Assembly: GCA_036396755.1 (NCBI GenBank) | Contig: DASWKG010000128.1 | Span: forward strand, 1-8,188 | DNA: 8,188 nucleotides | Direction of reading: 5' to 3' | Source of the DNA: DASWKG01 sp036396755 | GTDB taxonomy: Bacteria > Actinomycetota > UBA4738 > CALAEC01 | Shown here: positions 1 to 5,847 of the stretch, piece by piece | Layout: each line of letters begins with the position of its first letter | Numbering within the stretch: position 1 is the stretch's first letter | Notes under the pieces: generated by a model | Databases searched by the model: none | Seen by the model: the letters and a program-made list of their open reading frames with translations, nothing else | What the model was told of the DNA's origin: nothing | Translations under genes and position numbers: made by a program

Positions 1-44
1 GCGTCGACGTCGAGGCAGGGGATCAGCCGGCGGGCGAGCGTCAC
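1..44 (-). CDS. hisF: Imidazole glycerol phosphate synthase cyclase subunit HisF, N-terminal fragment
   Basis: Only the first 14 codons are present; the gene runs off the left edge. The visible residues, VTLARRLIPCLDVD with GTG read as Met, match the family start, where the Asp of the CLD motif is the catalytic acid/base of the first barrel strand (Asp12 here). HisF is the cyclase half of IGP synthase: it uses ammonia channelled from HisH to turn PRFAR into imidazole glycerol phosphate and AICAR. The GTG start overlaps the hisA stop in a GTGA tetranucleotide. A strong GGAGG Shine-Dalgarno (complement of 52-56) sits 7 bases upstream inside hisA, so this start is well supported. Being the sixth his gene in canonical order also supports the call. 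Nothing can be said about the rest of the protein. Confidence 0.9.
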   Translation of the reverse strand, partial: MTLARRLIPCLDVD

Positions 45-748
45 GACACCGCCTCCAGCGCCTGGGGGAGGCTGAACGCGCCCTCGTAGAGCGCCTTGCC
101 GATCACCGCCGCCTCGACGCCCGCCTCGGCGAGGGCGGCGAGGTCCTCGAGCCGGCCGATCCCGCCGGCCGCCATCACCGGCTTGTCGGTGAGGTCCATG
201 ACCACCCGGTAGAGCTCGAGGTCGGGGCCCTCCATGGTGCCGTCGCGTGCGATCGCGGTGACGACGTACCGGGGCGCCCGCGCCCACTCGAGGCTCCCCA
301 TCACGACGTCGAGGGGGCCGGCGTCCTCGGTCCAGCCGCGCACCCGCACGCGCCCCTCCGAGCAGTCAACCGAGACGATCACGCGGTCGTCGAACCGGTC
401 GACGCACTCCTGGAGGAAGAGCGGGTCACCGACCGCCTCGGTCCCGAGGACGACCCGGGCAGCGCCGGCGCCGAGGGCATGCTCGATCGAGGTGATGGAC
501 CGGAGCCCGCCCCCGACCTGGACCTGCACGCCCGCGCGCTCCACGATGTCCTGCACGACGACGCGGTTCTCCCCGACCTCGAGCGCGGCGTCGAGGTCGA
601 CCACGTGCACCCAGTCGGCTCCCTGCGACGCGAACCGCTCGGCCACCTCCCCGGGGTCGTCGGCGTAGACGGTCTCCTCGCCCGCCCGACCTCGGTGCAG
701 CCGGACGGCCTTGCCCGCGCGGACGTCGACGGCGGGGATGATCCTCAT
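41..748 (-). CDS. hisA: ProFAR isomerase HisA
   Basis: 235-residue TIM barrel that isomerises ProFAR to PRFAR, the substrate of HisH-HisF. It begins MRIIPAVDVRAGKAVRL, with Asp8 as the expected catalytic acid/base; the second catalytic Asp is Asp128 in VSVDCS. Other family marks are VDLDAA (50-55), VQVGGGLRS (76-84), RGW (137-139), ARDGT (167-171) and AAGGIG (193-198). The phosphate-loop stretch reads VGGGLRS as in E. coli HisA, not the LSGGIRDD form of actinobacterial PriA, so I call it HisA rather than bifunctional HisA/TrpF. The frame is open far upstream, but family alignment and the ATGA overlap with the hisH stop fix the start at 748. No Shine-Dalgarno is visible just upstream (complement of 749-770), so initiation probably relies on ribosomes finishing hisH. 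It is the only ATG start among the coupled genes. Confidence 0.95.
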   Translation of the reverse strand: MRIIPAVDVRAGKAVRLHRGRAGEETVYADDPGEVAERFASQGADWVHVVDLDAALEVGENRVVVQDIVERAGVQVQVGGGLRSITSIEHALGAGAARVVLGTEAVGDPLFLQECVDRFDDRVIVSVDCSEGRVRVRGWTEDAGPLDVVMGSLEWARAPRYVVTAIARDGTMEGPDLELYRVVMDLTDKPVMAAGGIGRLEDLAALAEAGVEAAVIGKALYEGAFSLPQALEAVS

Positions 749-1350
749 GCCGCCGACCGGATCAGGTTGCGGTAGAGCGCGAGTCCCGCGTCGGACGACT
801 TCTCGGGGTGGAACTGCGTCGCCACGACGTTGCCGCTCGCCACGACCGCGGGGAAACGGAGGCCGTGCTCGGTCTCGCCCACGACGAGGTCGTCGTCGGC
901 CTCGCAGACGTAGGAGTGCACGAAGTAGAACCGGCTGCCGCCCGGGATGCCCGCGGTCAGGGGGTTCGCCGCTCGCCAGGCGACGTCGTTCCATCCCATG
1001 TGGGGGACGGTCACCGTGGCGGGCAGGCGCCGCACCTTCCCCCGCAGGAGGCCGAGGCCCTCCACGGCGCCCTCCTCGCTCCAGTCGAACAGCACCTGCA
1101 TCCCGAGGCACACGCCCAGCAAAGGGCGCTCGGTCGCGACGAACTGCCGGATCACCCGGTCGAGGCCCCGCTCCCGCAGGTTCCGCATGCACGCGCCGAA
1201 GTGGCCGACGCCGGGGACCACGAGCGCCTTGGCGGTGGCGACCTCGGTAGGGTCGGCGGTCACGAGCGGGCTGCCGCCCATCCGGTCGACCGCGCGGTGG
1301 ACCGACCGGAGGTTGCCCATCCCGTAGTCGAGGATCGCGATGGTGGTCAC
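745..1350 (-). CDS. hisH: Imidazole glycerol phosphate synthase glutaminase subunit HisH
   Basis: 201-residue class I glutamine amidotransferase that hydrolyses glutamine and passes ammonia to HisF within the cytoplasmic HisH-HisF complex. It starts VTTIAILDYGMGNLRSV, the usual N-terminus. The oxyanion-strand motif is PGVGHFG (46-52), the nucleophile is Cys81 in GVCLGMQ, and the triad is completed by His181 and Glu183 in QFHPEKS. FYFVHSYV (141-148) is the usual pre-triad strand. Length is typical. An in-frame extension to 1398 is possible but adds Arg-rich sequence that reads as hisB in another frame, so GTG at 1350 is preferred; it forms a GTGA overlap with the hisB stop. The only ribosome-binding candidate is a weak GAAGG 10 bases upstream (complement of 1361-1365). 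Confidence 0.96.
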   Translation of the reverse strand: MTTIAILDYGMGNLRSVHRAVDRMGGSPLVTADPTEVATAKALVVPGVGHFGACMRNLRERGLDRVIRQFVATERPLLGVCLGMQVLFDWSEEGAVEGLGLLRGKVRRLPATVTVPHMGWNDVAWRAANPLTAGIPGGSRFYFVHSYVCEADDDLVVGETEHGLRFPAVVASGNVVATQFHPEKSSDAGLALYRNLIRSAA

Positions 1351-1931
1351 GCCAGCACGCCCTTCGTCGAGGGCGTCGCGCCGCCGACCACCTCGCACGC
1401 CGTGCCGAGCGCGCGCGCGAGCGCCTTGAACTCCGACTCGACGATGTGGTGAGGGCTCCGGCCCGACACGAGGCGCGCGTGGAGCGTGATGCCGCCGGCG
1501 GTGGCCAGTGCCTGGACGAAGTCCTCGGTGAGCCCCGGGTCGTAGGTCCCGATGGCCTCCGCCGGAACCGGCACCTCGTGCACCACGAAGGGACGGCCCG
1601 AGAGGTCGAGCGCCACCTCGACGAGTGCCTCGTCCAGGGGAACCGACGCCTGCCCGAAGCGGCGGATCCCGGCCTTGTCGCCGAGCGCCTCCGCGAGCGC
1701 CTGCCCCACCGCGATCCCGACGTCCTCCACGGTGTGGTGCGCGTCGACCTCGAGGTCGCCCGACGCGGTCACCTCGAGGTCGAACCGCGCGTGGGTGCCG
1801 AGCTGCTGGAGCATGTGGTCGAAGAAGGGGAGGCCGGTCTCGGCCGACGCCGTCCCGCTGCCGTCGAGCTCGAGCCGCACCCGGACGCTCGTCTCCTTCG
1901 TCGTGCGCTCGACCGTGGCGCTCCGGCTCAC
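1347..1931 (-). CDS. hisB: Imidazoleglycerol-phosphate dehydratase HisB (monofunctional)
   Basis: 194-residue manganese-dependent enzyme that dehydrates IGP to imidazole acetol phosphate, the HisC substrate. Metal and substrate motifs are intact: FFDHM (His39), DAHHTVED (His65, His66, Glu69, Asp70), the LHAR strand (His151), and SPHHIVESEFKA with His161, His162, Glu165 and Lys169. Known family members assemble as 24-mers. There is no N-terminal HAD histidinol-phosphatase domain, unlike the enterobacterial fusion, so histidinol phosphate must be dephosphorylated by a protein encoded elsewhere. The GTG start overlaps the hisC stop (GTGA) and has a strong GGAGG 7 bases upstream (complement of 1939-1943). 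The open frame continues upstream to 3029, but only as an Arg/Pro/Ala-rich shadow of hisC. Confidence 0.96.
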   Translation of the reverse strand: MSRSATVERTTKETSVRVRLELDGSGTASAETGLPFFDHMLQQLGTHARFDLEVTASGDLEVDAHHTVEDVGIAVGQALAEALGDKAGIRRFGQASVPLDEALVEVALDLSGRPFVVHEVPVPAEAIGTYDPGLTEDFVQALATAGGITLHARLVSGRSPHHIVESEFKALARALGTACEVVGGATPSTKGVLA

Positions 1932-3004
1932 GATGCCGCCTCCATCGCCGTGGGGAGCGCGTCGAGGAACGTGCCCGTCTCCTCGGGTGTCCCGGCCGAG
2001 ACGCGCAGGCATCCGCCGAGCCCGGGCGCGCCCGAGACGTCGCGAACGAGCACGCCCCGGTCCAGCAGCGCCTGCCACAGCCGCGCCGCGTCCAGCTCCG
2101 TGCGGAAGAGGACGAAGTTCGCGTCGGTGGGGAAGGTCTCCACGGCGGGGACCGCGCTCAGCGCCTCGGCGATGCGATCGCGCTGCCCGCGGATATCGTC
2201 GAGCAGGGCTCGCGCCTCGCCGAGGTGGCGCAGCGCCACCTCGCCGGCGGCCTGCGTGAGCGCCGACAGGTGGTAGGGGAGCCGCACGCGGAGCAGCTCG
2301 GCGACGAGCTCGGGCGCGGCGAGGCAGTAGCCGACGCGGGCGGCGGCGAGCGAGAACGCCTTCGAGAACGTCCGGACGACCGCGAGGTTCGGGTTCCGGT
2401 CGAGGAGGGGGAGCGCGGTCTCGCCGCCGAACTCGATGTAGGCCTCGTCGACGATGACGAGGCCGTCGGTAGCCGCGCACAGCGACTCGACCGCTGCGAG
2501 CGGCTGCGCGTTCCCCGTGGGGTTGTTCGGCGAGCAGACGAAGACGACCGAGGCTCCGTGCCGCTCGCCGGCGGCCGCGGCGGCCGTCGGGTCCAGCTCG
2601 AACCCTTCGCCGAGGCGCTCGGCGGCCACCTCCATGCCGACCATCCGCGGGATCAGGGTGTGGAGGGCGTAGGTGGGCTCGAAGACGAGGGCCCGGCGCC
2701 CCGGCCCGCCGTAGGCGAGGCACAGGTGCTGGATGACCTCGTTCGAGCCGTTCGCGGCCCAGACGCCCTCGGCGGGGTGGCCGGTGAGCTCGGCGAGGCC
2801 CTTCCGCAGGGCCATGGCGTCGCGGTCGGGGTAGCGGTTGAAGCCGATCCGCCCGACCGCGTCGGCGAGGTCGCGCGCGAAGGCCTCGGGCAGCGGGTAG
2901 GGGCACTCGTTCGTGTTGAGCCGGACGGGCGCCTCGACCTGCGGGGCCTGGTAGGCCGCGATCGACTCGAGCCCCGGACGGAGCGGCGGGCGACGCCCGG
3001 TCAC
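1928..3004 (-). CDS. hisC: Histidinol-phosphate aminotransferase HisC
   Basis: 358-residue fold-type I PLP aminotransferase that converts imidazole acetol phosphate plus glutamate to L-histidinol phosphate. The PLP lysine is Lys215 in RTFSKAFSL. Supporting residues are Asn161 in SPNNPTG, Asp186 and Tyr189 in VDEAY, Arg223 in AARVGY, Tyr58 in RYPD, and Arg334 in LRVSAGTPEE, which binds the substrate carboxylate. The N-terminal substrate-loop motif reads NTNECPYPLP, with Cys34 where many homologues have Asn or Ser. Full length for the family. The GTG start forms a GTGA overlap with the hisD stop and is preceded by GAGGTG 5 bases upstream (complement of 3010-3015). Related class I/II aminotransferases (AroH- or CobC-like) look similar, but the operon position settles the assignment. 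Confidence 0.96.
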   Translation of the reverse strand: MTGRRPPLRPGLESIAAYQAPQVEAPVRLNTNECPYPLPEAFARDLADAVGRIGFNRYPDRDAMALRKGLAELTGHPAEGVWAANGSNEVIQHLCLAYGGPGRRALVFEPTYALHTLIPRMVGMEVAAERLGEGFELDPTAAAAAGERHGASVVFVCSPNNPTGNAQPLAAVESLCAATDGLVIVDEAYIEFGGETALPLLDRNPNLAVVRTFSKAFSLAAARVGYCLAAPELVAELLRVRLPYHLSALTQAAGEVALRHLGEARALLDDIRGQRDRIAEALSAVPAVETFPTDANFVLFRTELDAARLWQALLDRGVLVRDVSGAPGLGGCLRVSAGTPEETGTFLDALPTAMEAAS

Positions 3005-4266
3005 CGGCGCACCTCGCTCGCGCGGGCATGCCCCGGCAGGCCCTCCGCGATCGCCACGCGCTCGATCTCGGGACCGAAGCGCGCCGGCGCCTCCGGCGAG
3101 GCCTCGACCACGCTGGCGACGGTGACGAAGTCGGCGGCCCGCAGGCCGGAGGAGAAGCGGGCGGTCCCCATCGTGGGCAGGACGTGGTTGGAGCCCACGC
3201 CGTAGTCGCCGAACGAGACCGGCGTGTGGGGCCCGAGGAACGCGGCGCCGAAGGAGCGCACGCGGTTGAGGAACCAGCGCGGGTCGGAGGTGAGCACCTG
3301 GAGGTGCTCGGGGGCGAGGGCGTCGACGGCCGAGGCCGCCTGCTCGGGGCTGGCTACCAGCAGGACCGCCGCGTCGGCGAGCGCGGCCGCCACGACGTCG
3401 CGGCGCGGCGACCCCTGCACGGCCTCGTCGAGCCGCCGCTCGAGGCGATCGGCCAGCCCCTCGTCCATGCTGACGACGAAGGCGCGCGCGTCGGGGGCGT
3501 GCTCGGCCTGGGCCACGAGGTCGGCGGCCAGCACGGCCGCGTCGCTCGTCTCGTCGGCCACGACGACGAGCTCGGTGGGGCCGGCGAGCGCGTCGACCCC
3601 GACGATGCCGGCGACCTCACGCTTCGCCGCCGTCACCCAGACGTTGCCGGGGCCCACGATCTTGTCGACCCGGGGGACGGTCTCGGTGCCGAAGGCCATC
3701 GCCGCGATCGCCTGGGCCCCGCCGACGCGGTAGACCGACTCAACCCCGGCCAGGTGCGCGGCGTGCAGCACCATCTTGGGGACGCTCCCGTCGGCCATCG
3801 GCGGGGTGCAGACGACGATCCGCTCCACCCCCGCCACGGCGGCCGGCACGGCGGTCATGAGGACCGTCGAGGGGTACGCCGCGAGCCCGCCCGGGACGTA
3901 GCAGCCCGCCACGGCGAGCGGGCGAACGACCTCGCCGTAGCGGATCCCGTCACGCTCGGCCTCCCAGGCGGCCGGGAGCTGTCGCGTGTGGAGATCTCGG
4001 AGCCGCTCGGCCATCGCCGCGAGCGCGTCCCGAAGCTCCCCCGAGAGCGACTCGGTGGCCGCCTCGATCTCGTCGTCGCCGACGCGGATCCGCCCGGCGA
4101 CGTCGGCGCCGTCGTGGACCCGGGTCAGGTCGGTGAGCGCACGGTCGCCCTCGGTGCGGACGCGTTGGAGGATGTCCCGAACGGTCGCGACGACCTCGGG
4201 GGCGATCACGAGCCCGGCGGGCTCGGGAGGCTCGCCCCAGGCGCGGAGATCCACGACCTTCAGCAT
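3001..4266 (-). CDS. hisD: Histidinol dehydrogenase HisD
   Basis: 421-residue NAD- and zinc-dependent enzyme that oxidises L-histidinol in two steps to L-histidine, and the first gene of this operon. Every key residue falls at a constant offset of six from E. coli HisD: zinc ligands Gln253, His256, Asp354 and His413; catalytic Glu320-His321 in APEHLQVL; substrate-contacting His361 in GSNHVLP. The GPGNVWVTAAK (206-216) and AGPTE (228-232) motifs are intact. An in-frame start at 4335 is open, but its extra 23 residues are Pro/Arg-rich, match nothing in the family, and would lie upstream of the best promoter. MLKVVDLRAW is the normal N-terminus. A -10 box ends 6 bases before the ATG, so translation is probably leaderless, with no Shine-Dalgarno. 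Confidence 0.97.
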   Translation of the reverse strand: MLKVVDLRAWGEPPEPAGLVIAPEVVATVRDILQRVRTEGDRALTDLTRVHDGADVAGRIRVGDDEIEAATESLSGELRDALAAMAERLRDLHTRQLPAAWEAERDGIRYGEVVRPLAVAGCYVPGGLAAYPSTVLMTAVPAAVAGVERIVVCTPPMADGSVPKMVLHAAHLAGVESVYRVGGAQAIAAMAFGTETVPRVDKIVGPGNVWVTAAKREVAGIVGVDALAGPTELVVVADETSDAAVLAADLVAQAEHAPDARAFVVSMDEGLADRLERRLDEAVQGSPRRDVVAAALADAAVLLVASPEQAASAVDALAPEHLQVLTSDPRWFLNRVRSFGAAFLGPHTPVSFGDYGVGSNHVLPTMGTARFSSGLRAADFVTVASVVEASPEAPARFGPEIERVAIAEGLPGHARASEVRR

Positions 4267-4272
4267 GCCGGG

Positions 4273-4278
4273 ATTGTA
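4273..4278 (-). promoter_or_regulatory. Candidate leaderless -10 box of the his operon
   Basis: On the minus strand this reads TACAAT, five of six matches to TATAAT and a match to the TANNNT form seen at leaderless actinobacterial promoters. It ends exactly 6 bases before the hisD ATG, so transcription would begin at or next to the A of the start codon. There is no convincing -35: the hexamer 17 bases upstream (complement of 4296-4301) reads GACGGG and shares only a GAC core with TTGACA. An AT-rich hexamer in such GC-rich surroundings is notable. The start point is inferred, not observed. Confidence 0.5.
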
Positions 4279-4284
4279 CGGTGG

Positions 4285-4307
4285 CGGGCCGGGCGCCCGT
4301 CGGCCCG
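4285..4307. promoter_or_regulatory. GC-rich inverted repeat between divergent promoters (possible operator)
   Basis: CGGGCC (4285-4290) and GGCCCG (4302-4307) form a perfect 6-base inverted repeat around an 11-base centre that itself contains the palindrome GGGCGCCC (4291-4298). It lies between the two -10 boxes and covers both -35 positions, where a repressor could block both promoters. G/C-only palindromes are frequent by chance in DNA of this composition, and no regulator gene is adjacent, so the operator role is speculative. Confidence 0.2.
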
Positions 4308-4309
4308 GG

Positions 4310-4315
4310 TAGAAT
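4310..4315 (+). promoter_or_regulatory. Candidate -10 box of the amidohydrolase-transporter pair
   Basis: TAGAAT matches the -10 consensus at five of six positions and ends 28 bases before the ATG at 4344, predicting a leader of roughly 22 bases. No -35 is recognisable: 17 bases upstream reads GGCCGG. A weak purine stretch, GAGTGGG (4326-4332), 11 bases before the ATG is the only ribosome-binding candidate. Confidence 0.4.
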
Positions 4316-4343
4316 CGCGAGGCCCGAGTGGGCACCGATACCC

Positions 4344-5846
4344 ATGAGAACCCTCTACCGCGCCGCTCGCGTTCGCACGCTCTCCGCCACCGCGGAGGGT
4401 GAATGGCTGCTCGTCGACGGGCGGCACGTCGAGCGGGTGGGCAGCGGCCCTCCCCCCGAGGCCGATCGGGTCGTCGACCTGTCCGGGGCCACCGTCCTGC
4501 CGGGGTTCGTCGACGCGCACGTGCACCTCACCGGCACCGGCATGCTCGTCGGCGGGCTCGACCTCTCCGGGGCCTCCTCGCGCGAGGAGGCGGTCGCGGC
4601 AACCCGCGAGCACCTCGCCGCGCACCCCGGCCCGGCGATGGGGCAGGGATTCGACGAGAGCCGGTGGGGATCCCCCGAGCTGCCGTCGCTGGCCGACCTC
4701 GACGCGCTCTCCGGCGAGGCCCTCCTCCTGCTGCGGACCGACGGGTACCTCAGCCTCGCGAACACGGCCGCCCTGAAGGCCTCGGGGGCGCTGGACCTCG
4801 AGGGCGTGGAGCGCGCGGACGGTGAGCCGACCGGCCTCCTCCGGGGCGAGGCGAACGTGGCGATCCAGCGCTGGCATTTCGAGTCCCTCCCCGACGACGC
4901 CCTGCAGGACGCCCAGCTCCGGGCTGCCGGCCTGGCGGCTTCGCGAGGCATCACCTGCGTCCACGAGATGTCGATGCCCGACAAGCGCGGGCGGCGCGAC
5001 GTCGAGGTGCTGCTGGGTCACCTCGAGCGGCTCCCGCTCGACACGATCGTCTACATCGCCGACATGGACCTTCCGTACGTGATCGACCGCGCCTTCCCTC
5101 GCGTCGGGGGCGACCTGTTCCTCGACGGCTCGATCGGCGCGCGGACCGCCGCGATGCTCCACGACTACGAGGACGGGTCCAACGGCGAGCTGTCCCACCA
5201 CGAGGACGAGCTCGTCGAGTTCCTGCACAACGCCCACCTCGGCGGCCTGCAGGTGGGGCTGCACGCGATCGGCGATGCCGCGATCGAGCAGTCGCTCCGG
5301 GCGTGGGAGCGCGTCTACGCGGCGCTCGACTCGCGGGGGCGGCGCCACTTCCGTGCCCGCCGCCACCGCCTCGAGCACTTCGAGACGCCCTCGCTGGGGC
5401 AGGTGGAGCGGGCGGCCGCCCTCGGCCTCGCGGTCTCGATCCAGCCGGCCTTCGACTCGGCGTGGGGAGGGCCCGGCGGGATGTACGAGGAGCGGCTGGG
5501 GCGCGAGCGCTCGTGGCAGATGAACCCGTTCAAGACGCTGCTTCAGCGGGGGATCGAGGTGGGGGCGGGGTCCGACTCGCCGGTGACGCCCCTCGATCCC
5601 ATGGAGGGCATCTGGGCGCTCGAGAACCATCACGACCCGATCCAGCGGATGGCCCGGGAGGACGCGATCCGGCTCTTCACCGTGGGCGGGGCGCGCCTGG
5701 GACACCTCGAGAAGAAGGGCCGCCTCGAGCCCGGATCGGCCGCCGACTTCGCCGCCTACGACGTCGACCCGTTCGACGTGCCCGACCCGCGCGGCCTGCA
5801 CCCGATCCTCACGGTCTCCCGCGGCCGCGAGGTCTTCGCCCGGTAG
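4344..5846 (+). CDS. YtcJ-like metal-dependent amidohydrolase (Amidohydro_3 family)
   Basis: 500-residue cytoplasmic-type hydrolase with no signal peptide. The domain order is a short N-terminal beta-sandwich (about 1-52), a TIM barrel opening with PGFVDAHVHL (metal ligands His59 and His61), and a C-terminal return to the sandwich (about 455-500, with EPGSAADF). Further metal-site candidates are His307 in LHAIGD, His341 or His345 in RRHRLEHFE, and Asp411 in GAGSDSPVTPLDP. GFDESRW (102-108) and DGSIGARTAAM (261-271) are typical of the YtcJ/N-substituted formamide deformylase branch. Two positions look unusual: Tyr135 in TDGY, where I expect DGH, and Asp257 in GGDLFLDG, where many relatives have Lys. 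Substrates in this branch are hard to predict. ATG 4344 is chosen because the earlier in-frame start at 4281 lies upstream of the -10 box. It is probably co-transcribed with the next gene, one base away. Confidence 0.88.
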   Translation: MRTLYRAARVRTLSATAEGEWLLVDGRHVERVGSGPPPEADRVVDLSGATVLPGFVDAHVHLTGTGMLVGGLDLSGASSREEAVAATREHLAAHPGPAMGQGFDESRWGSPELPSLADLDALSGEALLLLRTDGYLSLANTAALKASGALDLEGVERADGEPTGLLRGEANVAIQRWHFESLPDDALQDAQLRAAGLAASRGITCVHEMSMPDKRGRRDVEVLLGHLERLPLDTIVYIADMDLPYVIDRAFPRVGGDLFLDGSIGARTAAMLHDYEDGSNGELSHHEDELVEFLHNAHLGGLQVGLHAIGDAAIEQSLRAWERVYAALDSRGRRHFRARRHRLEHFETPSLGQVERAAALGLAVSIQPAFDSAWGGPGGMYEERLGRERSWQMNPFKTLLQRGIEVGAGSDSPVTPLDPMEGIWALENHHDPIQRMAREDAIRLFTVGGARLGHLEKKGRLEPGSAADFAAYDVDPFDVPDPRGLHPILTVSRGREVFAR

Positions 5847-5847
5847 C

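Noticed and set aside
749..1192. N-terminal extension of hisA giving a 383-residue fusion
   Set aside because: The extra residues are Arg/Pro-rich shadow of hisH. HisA homology starts at MRIIPAVD, and ATGA coupling fixes the start at 748.
1932..3029. N-terminal extension of hisB giving a 560-residue product, possibly a phosphatase fusion
   Set aside because: The upstream part has no HAD motifs and is simply hisC read in another frame.
4267..4343. Histidine attenuator, leader peptide or T-box ahead of hisD
   Set aside because: No run of His codons, no T-box sequence, and the likely transcription start is at the hisD ATG, leaving no leader.
3028..4347. Long open frame (439 codons) on the plus strand opposite hisD
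   Set aside because: It is the mirror of a clear HisD with every catalytic residue intact. Its product is Gly/Arg/Asp/His-rich with no recognisable motif, a common artefact of high-GC third positions.
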